Source: Chitinophagaceae bacterium
GTDB lineage: Bacteria; Bacteroidota; Bacteroidia; Chitinophagales; Chitinophagaceae
Direction of reading: 5' to 3'
Length of the DNA stretch: 64,000 nt
Assembly (NCBI GenBank): GCA_016699815.1
Contig: CP065012.1
Location: 2,170,001 to 2,234,000 of the forward strand
The position numbers and the translations under genes are program-made. The notes under the pieces are model-generated. The model was given only the letters and a program-made list of their open reading frames with translations, was not told where the DNA came from and made no database searches. Positions 1-9,097 of the stretch are shown one piece after another. The stretch's first letter is position 1. Each line of letters begins with the position of its first letter.

Positions 1-376
1 TGTGTCCGCCTGGATATTGAAATGAATATAAAAAGTAGTTAAAGAATTCATCTAAATACTGATTATCGGCTAATCTGATTGCAGTTTTACTCGGTTGAAG
101 ATAGCCGTCATTTTCTTGTATAAAACCAAACAATGCAGATATTTCTGTTCTCCAATTATCTATAGTTTTTTGAGTAGAAGTAGAATTTTTTTTGAAGCCA
201 AAGAGTACCTTATTTAAGTCAGCATTAAATTCTTTTTCGGGTAAAGTTTCCATTTCCGAAATTGAAGTAGCAACATACAGCAAAACTTCTTCCACATCAT
301 TTTTGAAACGTGGTCTTACGTGATGCAAACGAAAAAAGTATTCGTCAGGTATTTTATATTTCTTTTTACTACTCAT
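1..376 (-). CDS. Partial CDS after a C5 methyltransferase; candidate restriction endonuclease
   Basis: A 125-codon open frame starts at ATG 376-374 and runs off the left edge. Its start overlaps the TGA of the methyltransferase gene (ATGA), so the two are translationally coupled. The visible part is hydrophilic, begins with a lysine-rich stretch, and I recognise no catalytic motif in it. The restriction-enzyme role is inferred only from its position behind a control-type HTH gene and a C5 methyltransferase. It could equally be another accessory protein of the same system. Confidence 0.6.
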   Translation of the reverse strand, partial: MSSKKKYKIPDEYFFRLHHVRPRFKNDVEEVLLYVATSISEMETLPEKEFNADLNKVLFGFKKNSTSTQKTIDNWRTEISALFGFIQENDGYLQPSKTAIRLADNQYLDEFFNYFLYSFQYPGGH

Positions 377-1413
377 AAATATTTCTTCAATGATTCGGCT
401 AATACTTTTGCCAAAATTGGTGGAACTGCATTACCCACTTGTTTATATTGGCTTGTTTTACTCCCTAAAAAAATAAAACTGTCGGGGAAAGATTGTATTC
501 TTGCACTTTCTCTAACAGTTGGTATTCTGTTGAATTTGTAATGAAAATGATGCCTGTGTCCTGTATCAATAGTAAAGCTTGGTTTATTGCTATTTAACCT
601 TGTCCAAGCGATATGTACATTTCTTGTTTGTTGTAATGCTAATGGTAAATTTTTGTAATTGCCTCCATCGGGTACAATTGAAATTATTTCAATTGTTTGT
701 TCACTATGATTTGTTATTTCGTGGTTGTAAATTCCTTTAGAGCCCTTTCTAATTAACTCTTGGTAATCAGACTTTGCTTTTACTGAATAATCTTTGCCAT
801 CTGGTAATGATTTTTCAGGCAGGTCAGAAATAGCATCTTTTGAAGGAATTAATTTAGTTGTATTTGCTTTAGGAAAACAAAACTCTTCCTTTCCTTTTGT
901 ACCAATAAAAAAAGCTCTTTTTCTGTTTTGAGGCACACCAAATTCAGAAGCCATTAATACTTTATAAACTACAGTATAGCCTAACTTCTCAAAATCTTTT
1001 ATTATGTTGTCTTTTACAACACCTTGTCCCATAGAAACTATGTTTGGTACATTTTCCATCAAAAATGCTTTAGGTTTATAAAAGTCAACAAAACTTACAA
1101 ATGACTTGTAAAGTTTGTTTCTTTCGTCATCTACAATTCTTTTACCTGCAACCGAAAATCCTTGACAAGGCGGTCCGCCAATAATTAAATCAACTTTTTT
1201 AATTCCTGTCTTTTGGCTAATCTCTTTTGCTGTTTCATTAAACAAATCTGCTACAAGACCAAGTGATTTTTTATGATTTTTTTCAAAAGTCGTAATTGCG
1301 TCTTTCCAATGGTCAATACCTAAAAGCACCTCGTAACCTGCTTCTATAAAACCGTATGAAAGCCCACCACAACCACAAAATAAATCCAATACTGTTTTCT
1401 TTTCTCTCATCAT
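373..1413 (-). CDS. DNA (cytosine-5-)-methyltransferase
   Basis: A 346-residue C5 cytosine methyltransferase that protects DNA by methylating cytosine with S-adenosylmethionine. Motif I is DLFCGCGG near residues 10-17, the catalytic motif IV is GGPPCQGFS near 80-88 with the nucleophilic Cys, ENVPN follows near 120, motif VIII is QNRKRAFFIG, and motif X is QVGNAVPP near the C-terminus. The length is usual for a type II M.HpaII-like enzyme. It overlaps the upstream HTH gene by 4 bp and the downstream gene by 3 bp, forming a compact restriction-modification operon in cassette 1. Recognition sequence cannot be read from the protein. Confidence 0.95.
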   Translation of the reverse strand: MMREKKTVLDLFCGCGGLSYGFIEAGYEVLLGIDHWKDAITTFEKNHKKSLGLVADLFNETAKEISQKTGIKKVDLIIGGPPCQGFSVAGKRIVDDERNKLYKSFVSFVDFYKPKAFLMENVPNIVSMGQGVVKDNIIKDFEKLGYTVVYKVLMASEFGVPQNRKRAFFIGTKGKEEFCFPKANTTKLIPSKDAISDLPEKSLPDGKDYSVKAKSDYQELIRKGSKGIYNHEITNHSEQTIEIISIVPDGGNYKNLPLALQQTRNVHIAWTRLNSNKPSFTIDTGHRHHFHYKFNRIPTVRESARIQSFPDSFIFLGSKTSQYKQVGNAVPPILAKVLAESLKKYL

Positions 1414-1715
1414 TTTTTTTTGTGAGCTTTTAAATATTCAACTCTTTCTTCTGCAACTTTTAATGCTTCATTTGCTAAATCATCGTCTGCAATTTCATAA
1501 GCAATTTTTTCACTTAAATATTGAATTAATAAATTGTCTTTATTTAATTTGAGAATGTCAGCCAATTTAGCAATTTGTTCTCTTGTCGCTTTTCTTTCCC
1601 CTCTTTCAATTTTGCTAAGTATTGCAACGTCTATGTCAAGTTGGGCTGCAACTTGTCTAAGAAGCAGTCCTTTTACTTCTCTTTGTTCTCTAATTATTTC
1701 GCCTGTTGTTTTCAA
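1410..1715 (-). CDS. XRE-family HTH regulator (restriction-modification control-type protein)
   Basis: A helix-turn-helix domain with the XRE pattern LRQVAAQLDIDVAILSKIERG lies early in the protein, followed by a charged helical tail. The frame is open back to an ATG at 1775, but a promoter -7 box (1745-1752) and a palindromic operator (1731-1747) lie inside that extension. I therefore place the start at TTG 1715, giving about 101 residues. It heads the operon with the C5 methyltransferase, overlapping it by 4 bp. That position and the operator fit a C-protein or autorepressor that times expression of methylase and nuclease. Confidence 0.8.
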   Translation of the reverse strand: MKTTGEIIREQREVKGLLLRQVAAQLDIDVAILSKIERGERKATREQIAKLADILKLNKDNLLIQYLSEKIAYEIADDDLANEALKVAEERVEYLKAHKKK

Positions 1716-1730
1716 TTTGAAAATATTGAC

Positions 1731-1747
1731 TTGACAATATGTGTCAA
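1731..1747. promoter_or_regulatory. Palindromic operator upstream of the HTH gene
   Basis: TTGACA-ATATG-TGTCAA is a perfect 6-bp inverted repeat with a 5-base spacer. It abuts and partly overlaps the -7 box at 1745-1752, so bound protein would block transcription. The adjacent XRE regulator is the natural ligand; this is inference. Confidence 0.6.
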
Positions 1748-1775
1748 ATGTAAAATGATATTTTGAAATAAGCAA
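1745..1775 (-). promoter_or_regulatory. Bacteroidota-type promoter of the cassette 1 operon
   Basis: On the minus strand TTG is followed after 20 bases by TACATTTG, matching the Bacteroidota consensus TTG-n19..21-TAnnTTTG. It drives the HTH, methylase and following gene. It also shows that this cassette carries its own promoter. Confidence 0.6.
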
Positions 1776-1996
1776 TTGTCAGCCCCTAAAATTTATTAAC
1801 AGATGTGGAAACCTTGGTCAAATGGGGTGGTGGGTGGGCTTGGGTGCGGTCGGGCAAAATTAAATGTGCTGCAAATTGTGCAGTTGGCTTTTGTGTGTCG
1901 GCTTTGCAGCTCTTTTAATTTTGCGAAGGGTTGCCTGTCTTGGTGCATATTGTGGGAAACCTCAAATTGCGTAGGGTGTCCAATAGGGTGACGCAT
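1776..1996 (-). other. Cassette 1 leader ('shell' type) with G-rich tract and hairpin element
   Basis: This 220-bp non-coding stretch contains a G-rich tract at 1824-1838 (plus strand) and a hairpin element at 1868-1910. It ends in a head motif (GTGTCCAATAGGGTGACG, plus strand) directly beside the site 1 core. The same order of elements occurs at 33500-33756 and 46045-46290. Confidence 0.6.
1868..1910. repeat. Hairpin element B1 (variant stem)
   Basis: Stem GCTGCAAA/TTTGCAGC encloses the conserved core GGCTTTTGTGTGTCGGC. The stem sequence differs from the other B elements but pairing is kept. Confidence 0.55.
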
Positions 1997-2120
1997 AACG
2001 GTTTCGGGCTTGGCGAAGGTGGCGATTTTCAGCACAAATGTTGATGCGGTGAACCAAATTTTGATTAACCACAAATGTGTCTGCGGAGCACTGAACCGCC
2101 ACTTTTGCCAAACCCGTGTT
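1997..2120 (-). repeat. attC-like site 1 (short class, 124 bp)
   Basis: Arms GGGCTTGGCG and CGCCAAACCC flank an interior containing AGCACAAATGTT. The bases next to its right core (GTTGGCGGT) are complementary to the far end of cassette 2 (ACCGCCAAC at 5193-5201). It is the own site of cassette 2. Confidence 0.8.
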
Positions 2121-2133
2121 GGCGGTAGTTATT

Positions 2134-4476
2134 TTATAAGTATCTCTCAATAAGTTTCAAATTGTCAGGGTCTTCAATAAATTCATTTACGCTGTCTTTA
2201 AAAATAATTTCTGTTTCATCTATTTTCTCTATGTGCTCAATTAGTTTTTCAATTTCGTCAAAACTAAAACCGTATTTGATTAACCAAATTTCGGTCTCAT
2301 TATTTGTACCATATTTTATATAATTACTTAAAACTTGTGCTCGAATGTCACCTGTTTTATTGAAATAAAGAATAAATGCACTTGAGACTGGGTCTTTTAT
2401 CGATAATGAAAGAACCTTGTCAATATAATCATAAGTGTCGTAGATTACCTTGTCAAAATCTATATCAACAATACTTGTGTCTTGTGAGAATAGAGGCACA
2501 GGTCTTTTAAAAGCTTTATTTGGCAATGATTCAGCAATGCAAGAGAATCTTACTTTCTTCTTTGAGAGTAACAGCCTAAATTCTCTAGGTGATATTTCTT
2601 TTCTGATTAATTGTCGTCTAAGTTTTCTTCTATAATCTTTTTCTGAGAGAAAGGCATATCTTAATGAGATAATTTCTGCAAAGGACTTCCCTTGAATTTG
2701 CCATAGTAAAATTGGAATGGATGTACTTAAAACATTTTTTTCACCGTCTGCTAAATCTGAACGTCTCAAATGTGCTTTATAAATATTTTCAAATGATAGC
2801 TTAATTTTTTTTCTTTGAGGAATTTCTAACCTGTAATACTCTTTAACAGTCAATGGTTCAAGATGTTTGTTTAAAAAATTATCTAAAATAAACGCTATTT
2901 CACTGTCAAGATTAGCGTTTGAAATTCTTTCAATTTGACTTTCTGTAAGTTGCAATTCAGCGTTAAAAGTATCGTTCTTGATGGCATCAACAATGTCAAT
3001 AAAGTCTTCATTGTTTGGGTCTGTTTGGTTGTCTAGATTAGAGGTTATTGATAAGGATGACTCTTTGTTTAATCTATCAATAAAAAGTCTTTTGTTTTTT
3101 TTCTCGACTATGACATAACCATAATCGAAAAAATCATCTTCAATTGTGGTTCTTCCAGCTCTACCAATAAGGTTTTTAAGATTAAGTGTTTTCTGGTCTT
3201 CATTACCTGTGAAACTAAAATTATTTATCCAAACTATATCAAATGGCATATTGATGCCTTGGATTAAAGTAGATGTTGAAAAACAAATTTTTGCGTGATG
3301 TCCATTTACAAATTCTTCAATAATTAGTCTAGCCTTCAATGGTATTGAGCCGTGATGAATAACAATACCTCTTTTCATTAAGAAGATTAAGATGGAGTTT
3401 TTATCTCTATCGTCTTTTGTTCCAAGGAATTCTTCGAGTTTGTTTATGTAATGGAGACTTTTTTTATCGGTAATTTCAGGACACAACTCTATATAATCAG
3501 AAAATATTTCTAGGAAACTTCCATCGTAAATTTTTGATTTAGATATATAAATTAATGCAGTTCCATTATTCAGAATTACATCCTTTACGATATTACCCTC
3601 AATGTTTCTACCTTTTATTTTATCATCAAAAGGTGAAAAGTATTTAAAGTTACCATCTAAATATTCAATGTATATTTTACCTACGGTTTTTTGATTATAC
3701 GTTTCAGAGTCTATATCATTTGTGATGTTATGTTTTTTAAATTGGGCATCAGGATTCAGTACGAAAGGATGTGTAAAAACCTTTTTTATGTTATTTAATT
3801 TTTTATCAATTCTTCTGACTAATGAGTCAAATTTCATACCTCGTATTCCCTCTTCAGAAATTTGTGCTTCATCTAAAAGGATAAGTTCCAAATTCAGGTT
3901 GCCAATATTTTTAAAAATTTCTTCCCCTCTTTCAGGTGTGATTATATAAATTCTGTTCTTCGTTCTTTTGGTATTTACAATTTCGATAAATTGGAGCACT
4001 AGTGTTTCGTTTGAAACTAGTTTTTTTACCTTTATTAGATATTCCGACAATAGTGCCCTTGACGGTAAAACAATGATTATATCCCCTTGTGTTTCCTTGA
4101 TTAATTCTTGAAAAAGATATGATTTACCTGCACTTGTAGGAGCAGAAAATGAGAAGTTTGTATACTTCTTAATTGAATTATAAGCATCGGCTTGAACTGG
4201 TGTAAAGTTGTGTCCAGTTTCTTCGATTATAGTCTGTGCATATGCATTGTATATTGCTTCTAAAAATGAGTTAGGTTCGCTAGTTTTATAAAAAAGGCCC
4301 ATTAAAAACATCAATTTACCTTCATAGATTTTGAATGCTTTGGGATTGTATTTTTTTAAGTAAGAAAGTGTTTCAAGGTGGCTATTATTTACAGGCCCAT
4401 TTTTATGGAAATCAAAAAGTATTTCTTTGATTAATTCAGAATCAATAGTTTGATTAAAAAGGTTTTCGCTTAACAT
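2134..4476 (-). CDS. hamB: Hachiman helicase HamB
   Basis: A 780-residue superfamily 2 helicase. Walker A is APTSAGKS near residue 113, the DExx box is LLDEAQ near 200, and motif VI is LIGRAGRT near 438. It lies directly downstream of, and overlaps by 7 bp, a HamA-like DUF1837 gene. That pair and gene order define the Hachiman anti-phage system, in which the helicase is known to act with the HamA nuclease on phage DNA. The stop codon is 14 bp from the site 1 core, as is usual for cassette genes. Identification rests on the pairing more than on the helicase alone. Confidence 0.88.
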   Translation of the reverse strand: MLSENLFNQTIDSELIKEILFDFHKNGPVNNSHLETLSYLKKYNPKAFKIYEGKLMFLMGLFYKTSEPNSFLEAIYNAYAQTIIEETGHNFTPVQADAYNSIKKYTNFSFSAPTSAGKSYLFQELIKETQGDIIIVLPSRALLSEYLIKVKKLVSNETLVLQFIEIVNTKRTKNRIYIITPERGEEIFKNIGNLNLELILLDEAQISEEGIRGMKFDSLVRRIDKKLNNIKKVFTHPFVLNPDAQFKKHNITNDIDSETYNQKTVGKIYIEYLDGNFKYFSPFDDKIKGRNIEGNIVKDVILNNGTALIYISKSKIYDGSFLEIFSDYIELCPEITDKKSLHYINKLEEFLGTKDDRDKNSILIFLMKRGIVIHHGSIPLKARLIIEEFVNGHHAKICFSTSTLIQGINMPFDIVWINNFSFTGNEDQKTLNLKNLIGRAGRTTIEDDFFDYGYVIVEKKNKRLFIDRLNKESSLSITSNLDNQTDPNNEDFIDIVDAIKNDTFNAELQLTESQIERISNANLDSEIAFILDNFLNKHLEPLTVKEYYRLEIPQRKKIKLSFENIYKAHLRRSDLADGEKNVLSTSIPILLWQIQGKSFAEIISLRYAFLSEKDYRRKLRRQLIRKEISPREFRLLLSKKKVRFSCIAESLPNKAFKRPVPLFSQDTSIVDIDFDKVIYDTYDYIDKVLSLSIKDPVSSAFILYFNKTGDIRAQVLSNYIKYGTNNETEIWLIKYGFSFDEIEKLIEHIEKIDETEIIFKDSVNEFIEDPDNLKLIERYL

Positions 4477-5168
4477 AATTCAACTGCAATTAAGTAAAGT
4501 TCTTTATGCTTTATAATCTCTTTAATTGGGTCAGATGCTAAAGCATTATTCAAAATTGTTATTATGTTCTCTCCATTTAAGGAAAATGCAGCTGCATAAC
4601 CCTTTTCATCTTTAATGATGTTAGCTTTTGTCGTTGGGTCTAAAAATGGTTCTAACCACTTAAGTTCAGCATTGTCTCTGTCTCCAATGAACTCTTCAAT
4701 TTGATTTAAAGCTCTTGCTCTTGGAGTTGAGTCTAAACTAAACTTTGCTTCTCCAAATACTAAATAATTATTAGTACTAATCGTATGAAAGTCAAATCCA
4801 GGGTTTCCTAAAACTTTTTCTTTTAATAGTTCTGCTAATGGAATTCTTTGATGAGAATATTCAATTTCTAAAGCAAGTTGTGCGGAATATGAAACTATAA
4901 ACTCACCTATATCTTCATTAACACTTGTGGTAATGCCACCAATAATGTCTGTCACTATTTTGTTAATGGTTTTTTCCGCATTTACCTTAAAGGCTTTTTT
5001 TGAAATTTCATCTAAGTTGTTTATCCAACTTGTATCCGATATGTAGGTTTCAAACTCTTGAACTATCGGTTTGAAGTCTTTGATTTTAATGTGTAGACAG
5101 TTTATTTCACAACCTGAACCTGCTGGAAAGTGCTTTAAAGTTTTATTGTCAATTTGGTCTATGTCCAT
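4470..5168 (-). CDS. hamA: Hachiman protein HamA (DUF1837 nuclease)
   Basis: A 232-residue protein with a PD-(D/E)XK-like signature: an FDFH segment near residue 127 followed by FGEAKFS near 141. DUF1837 proteins are the HamA component of Hachiman and are predicted nucleases. The gene is first in the operon, with HamB overlapping its 3' end. Its start lies about 30 bp from the site 2 core, and I see no internal promoter, so it may depend on transcription from upstream cassettes. Confidence 0.88.
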   Translation of the reverse strand: MDIDQIDNKTLKHFPAGSGCEINCLHIKIKDFKPIVQEFETYISDTSWINNLDEISKKAFKVNAEKTINKIVTDIIGGITTSVNEDIGEFIVSYSAQLALEIEYSHQRIPLAELLKEKVLGNPGFDFHTISTNNYLVFGEAKFSLDSTPRARALNQIEEFIGDRDNAELKWLEPFLDPTTKANIIKDEKGYAAAFSLNGENIITILNNALASDPIKEIIKHKELYLIAVELC

Positions 5169-5198
5169 AGTTTAGGTCTGTCTTTTATAATTACCGCC

Positions 5199-5388
5199 AA
5201 CGAACAGGGCTTGGCGTTGTTGGGGGATTTGAAAATCGTCCGCCCGGAACTGAAGCCCAATTGAAAAACTGAAGTTGAAGATAACAACTAAAAGCTAAAT
5301 TGAAAAACGTCCAGCCCGAACAAAAGCTGCCATGTTGCTGCTGATGAAGATAACAACGTCCTGCCCCAATAACGCCAAACCCCATGTT
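5199..5388 (-). repeat. attC-like site 2 (190 bp)
   Basis: Arms GGGCTTGGCGTTGTTGGGG and CCCCAATAACGCCAAACCCC. The interior has three copies of a GTCCrGCCC block spaced about 65 bp. Own site of cassette 3, whose ends are GTTATGTGT and ACACATAAC (15304-15312). Confidence 0.85.
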
Positions 5389-5463
5389 ATGTGTTCGCCC
5401 TTCGTCTTGGTAACTTGAATTGAATGTCTGTGTCCACCGTGGCAGGGTATGTCCCGGAAACGT

Positions 5464-5527
5464 TGGCACAAGGCAGGCTCTTTTGCAAGGCTGGCTTTTG
5501 TGTGTCAGCTTTGTGCGCCTTGCAAAT
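5464..5527. repeat. Hairpin element B2
   Basis: Stem TTTGCAAGG (5482-5490) and CCTTGCAAA (5518-5526). The inner stem here is GCTG/CAGC where other copies have GTTG/CGGC, so paired positions covary. It sits just after the RND gene at the 3' end of cassette 3. Confidence 0.65.
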
Positions 5528-5537
5528 GAAAAAATAT

Positions 5538-8500
5538 TTAGCTGATAGTTTCATTAGTAATAATTTGAGGCGTTTTTCTTCGTGCAGTATTTTTTCCAAA
5601 TTTCTCTTTCAATCTATCCACCACATAATACATCATCGGCACTAAGTAAACAGTGAGTATCAGTGATGACAGCAGCCCGCCAATGATAACCCAGGCTAAC
5701 CCGTTTTTCCATTCACTGGCTGTTCCTTTTGCCAGAGCAATAGGCAACATACCGAATACCATTGCCAATGTGGTCATCAATATTGGCCGCATACGTTCCT
5801 TACCGGCTTTAATCAATGCAGCTTTATAGTACATCCCCTGTGCTTTTAACTGATTAGTAAAATCAACAATTAAAATGGCATTCTTTACCACCAACCCCAT
5901 CAGCATTATCAAACCAAGCAGGGCAAATAAACTTAAATTGCTTAATGCTAAATTCAATGCAAGAAAAGCACCAATGGTTGCCACCAAAATGGAAAACAAT
6001 GCAACAAAAGGATACACAAAATTGTCGTACAATGCCACCATAATTAAATAAATCAGCAAAAAAGAAATCATTAAAACAGAACCCAATGCGCCAAAACTAT
6101 CGTTCTGTCGTTTTATATCACTTCCCCAGGTCATATTTATTCCATCTGTCAAAGGATTTTTTTTAAGATAAGCCACCACTTCATCTGCTACGGTTCCTGA
6201 TGGACGGCCCAAAGCATCTGCCGTAAGTGTTATAGCAGGCTGGCGGTCTTTTCTTTCTAACAGTGAAGGCGAATTATCTCTCTCTACATTTGCAAACTGC
6301 GAAACCTCTATGGGCAAACCCATTGGATTAACAATAGATAAACGTTTTACATCATCATAATTTTTTCGCTCAAATTCATCTAACCAAATCCTTACAGGAT
6401 ATTCTGTTCCGTTTTCGGTAAGCGTTGCATCATCGTTGCCAGTAAAAGCGGTTCTTAAATTTGTTCCCACATAAGCAGTTGTTAATCCCAATCGCTGCAT
6501 TTTATCTTTGTCAGGAATTATTTTGTACTCAGTGCTTCCGGTTTCTACTGATAGCCGGACATTATCAGCGCCGGGTATTTTTTCTACAATAGATTTTAAT
6601 TCATTCCCCGATTTCATTACCAAATCCAGATTACTGCCACTCAAAGTAATTTCGATGGGAGCAGAACGTGGAATTAATCCCAAGGCCGCCATCGAATAAT
6701 TTATTGCCGGGTATTTTAATTTTAAATCTTCCCGAAGTGTTTTCATAAACTCTTCAGTAGCTAAATTATTGAGTTCTTTTTTTGATTTTAATTGAATGGT
6801 AAATTCAGTTTTGTTTGTCGAGCCTACACCCAGACTTCCAATACCGGTACTTGGCCCGCCTACATTACTGAATACGGTTGCCACTTCTTTTTGTTGTAGA
6901 ATATAGGTTTCTACCTGCTGGGCAATCAAATTATTTTTTTGAATTGATGTTGACTTATCAAATTCTAAAGCCATCCTGAATTTCCCCTGGTCGCCGGTAG
7001 AAATTAGTTCTTTCCCAATGATTCCCTGCTTCATTATGCCTAGCGTCATTGCAAAAAGCAGTACTACTATTCCTGTAAATATCAGCTTGTGGCTTAAAAC
7101 CCATTCTAATTGTAAGCCATACCAGTTGATAAATTTATCTAACTGCTGTTCAAACCAAAGCAGGAAACGATTGAAATAATTAGTTGGTTTTAAATCTTCT
7201 TTAATACCAATTCGTGAAGCTAACCAGGGAGTAAGTGTAAAGCCAACCAGCAAACTGGTAAGTGTAGAAGTTACCACCACTACTGAAAATTGTTTAAGCA
7301 TATCAGCTACAAAAACCTGTAAGAACAGGATTGGTAAAAAGACCACTACATCAACCAAAGTGATAGACAAAGCGGCAAACCCTATTTCCATTCGGCCATC
7401 CATTGCAGCAACCCGTTTTTCTTTTCCTTTATCCAAATGCTTTTGAATATTTTCCAAGACCACAACGGCATCATCTACCAGGATACCGATGATTAATGAC
7501 ATGGCAAGCAAAGTCATCAGGTTGAGTGTGTAACCCAGCAACCACATCACAGCAAAAGCCGTAACTAAAGATGTTGGAATGGCAACGATTACAATTAATG
7601 AGTTTCTAAAACTCCGAAGGAATAAAAGCATTACCAATGAAACCAATAGCACTGCTAAAATTAAATCGAACACTACTGAATTAACAGCTGCAATAGTATT
7701 ATCAGTACTGTCGTCTGCAATGATAAACTTTACACTTGCATTCCTATTTTGCTCTTCAATTGTTTTGAATTTATTGCGAACTAATTTTGAAACATCAACA
7801 GCATTGGCATCTCCCTGTTTTTTCAACATGAGCCCAATGCCATTTTTCCCATTGTACCGGCTGATGGAAGTTGTTTCTTTTATTCCATCGGTTACAGTAG
7901 CTACATCTTTTAAATAAACAGGGCTGCCGGGAAGCGGCATTGCCACCTGCACATTTTTTATATCTTCTATCGTTGTGAATTTTCCTGATAGTCTCACCGA
8001 ACTGTTTTCTTTGTCAGTTTGCACTTTACCGGCTGGTAAATCAAGCCCTGAGCGATTAACAGCATCTACCACCTGCGAAAGGGATAGTTTAAAAAGTTTC
8101 AATTTATCCAGGTTTACTTTTACCTGTACTTCTCTTTCTTCACCACCTAAAATAGTAATCTCTGCCACACCTTTCAACTGTTGTATTTGCGGAAGATATT
8201 CATCTTTCATTTTTTGGTAGAAAACGGTAACCGGCAAATTGCTGGTGGCACTGATAGACATTATCGGTAAATCATTCGGCGATACCTTACTCATTACCGG
8301 GCTTAAAATATCAGCCGGTAAATCTTTGCGGATATTATCGATGTAACGCTGGGCATCCTGCATCGCTTTATCCAGGTTCGTACCATATTTAAGGTTAGCA
8401 ATGATGATAGAGGCGTTGGGCAAAGATTTTGTAACCAAATAATCTATGCCTTCCATATTGGATAAAGCGTCTTCAATTTTTCTTGACACGGAAGTTTCCA

Positions 8501-8675
8501 CTTCACCGGGTTCGGCCCCGGGGTATGCTGTTTTAATAACTACAACCGGTTGATTAAAATCGGGCATCAGTTCATAACTGAGATTTTTATACCCGATAAT
8601 ACCCAATAAAGCAAGCACACTGAAAAGAACGATTATCAACGATGGACGCTTGATTGATATTTCTGTAATATTCAT
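5538..8675 (-). CDS. RND efflux transporter, inner-membrane pump (HAE1/AcrB type)
   Basis: A 1045-residue RND permease, the full family length, that exports drugs or other substrates using the proton gradient as part of a tripartite complex. The N-terminal membrane segment precedes a periplasmic PGAEPGEVE segment near residue 50. The membrane block near 340-560 contains GILVDDAVVVLENIQ, holding the proton-relay Asp pair, and the second half ends with a further helix bundle containing GLVVKNAILIVD. The adaptor and outer-membrane partners lie upstream in the same operon. The closest functional class is multidrug (HAE1) rather than heavy-metal RND, though substrate is unknown. Confidence 0.93.
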   Translation of the reverse strand: MNITEISIKRPSLIIVLFSVLALLGIIGYKNLSYELMPDFNQPVVVIKTAYPGAEPGEVETSVSRKIEDALSNMEGIDYLVTKSLPNASIIIANLKYGTNLDKAMQDAQRYIDNIRKDLPADILSPVMSKVSPNDLPIMSISATSNLPVTVFYQKMKDEYLPQIQQLKGVAEITILGGEEREVQVKVNLDKLKLFKLSLSQVVDAVNRSGLDLPAGKVQTDKENSSVRLSGKFTTIEDIKNVQVAMPLPGSPVYLKDVATVTDGIKETTSISRYNGKNGIGLMLKKQGDANAVDVSKLVRNKFKTIEEQNRNASVKFIIADDSTDNTIAAVNSVVFDLILAVLLVSLVMLLFLRSFRNSLIVIVAIPTSLVTAFAVMWLLGYTLNLMTLLAMSLIIGILVDDAVVVLENIQKHLDKGKEKRVAAMDGRMEIGFAALSITLVDVVVFLPILFLQVFVADMLKQFSVVVVTSTLTSLLVGFTLTPWLASRIGIKEDLKPTNYFNRFLLWFEQQLDKFINWYGLQLEWVLSHKLIFTGIVVLLFAMTLGIMKQGIIGKELISTGDQGKFRMALEFDKSTSIQKNNLIAQQVETYILQQKEVATVFSNVGGPSTGIGSLGVGSTNKTEFTIQLKSKKELNNLATEEFMKTLREDLKLKYPAINYSMAALGLIPRSAPIEITLSGSNLDLVMKSGNELKSIVEKIPGADNVRLSVETGSTEYKIIPDKDKMQRLGLTTAYVGTNLRTAFTGNDDATLTENGTEYPVRIWLDEFERKNYDDVKRLSIVNPMGLPIEVSQFANVERDNSPSLLERKDRQPAITLTADALGRPSGTVADEVVAYLKKNPLTDGINMTWGSDIKRQNDSFGALGSVLMISFLLIYLIMVALYDNFVYPFVALFSILVATIGAFLALNLALSNLSLFALLGLIMLMGLVVKNAILIVDFTNQLKAQGMYYKAALIKAGKERMRPILMTTLAMVFGMLPIALAKGTASEWKNGLAWVIIGGLLSSLILTVYLVPMMYYVVDRLKEKFGKNTARRKTPQIITNETIS

Positions 8676-8690
8676 CTTTTGCCAATTAGG

Positions 8691-8711
8691 AATTAAAAAT
8701 TAAGAATTACG
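8691..8711. repeat. Left inverted repeat of four-helix-bundle gene insert
   Basis: A 21-bp AT-rich sequence matches the reverse complement of 9077-9097 with one mismatch. Together the two flank the four-helix-bundle gene inside the efflux operon. Confidence 0.55.
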
Positions 8712-9059
8712 GGTTTTCATTGTGATTTGAATTTTGCCAAGTATTTTGCAAATTTCTTCAGCATCATTATGAATACTTTCAAATTCCTCTTTTGTAATGT
8801 AATCCGTTGCTTGCAAAAGCTTCAACCAATAAATACTTTCCCTTGCTTCTTTATATGCGATACCTAACTTATTTAAAAAGTCTTTATCAGAAACAGCACC
8901 AATCGCTTCTTCCACATTAGCTCCAATAGAAGTTCCACTCCGAAGTAATTGTTTAGATAAAATAAATTCTTTCTTTTCGGTAATTAAGTGTTTATTTAAA
9001 TTCACAATTCTAATTGCAAAAGCAAATGATTTTTCCTGTATAATATTATTTGACTTCAT
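8700..9059 (-). CDS. Four-helix bundle protein (23S rRNA intervening-sequence family)
   Basis: A 119-residue protein with the family pattern: a central SIGANVEEAIGA segment near residues 46-57, and YKEARES plus YWLKLL in the third helix. Such proteins are widespread in Bacteroidota and some sit in rRNA intervening sequences; their cellular role is unclear. It separates the pump from the rest of the efflux operon and is bracketed by a 21-bp inverted repeat, which suggests a later insertion rather than an efflux component. Confidence 0.85.
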   Translation of the reverse strand: MKSNNIIQEKSFAFAIRIVNLNKHLITEKKEFILSKQLLRSGTSIGANVEEAIGAVSDKDFLNKLGIAYKEARESIYWLKLLQATDYITKEEFESIHNDAEEICKILGKIQITMKTRNS

Positions 9060-9076
9060 TTTAGTAATTTTTAATT

Positions 9077-9097
9077 CGTAATTCCTAATTTTTAATT
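9077..9097. repeat. Right inverted repeat of four-helix-bundle gene insert
   Basis: CGTAATTCCTAATTTTTAAT begins this copy. It pairs with 8691-8711 at 20 of 21 positions. Confidence 0.55.
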
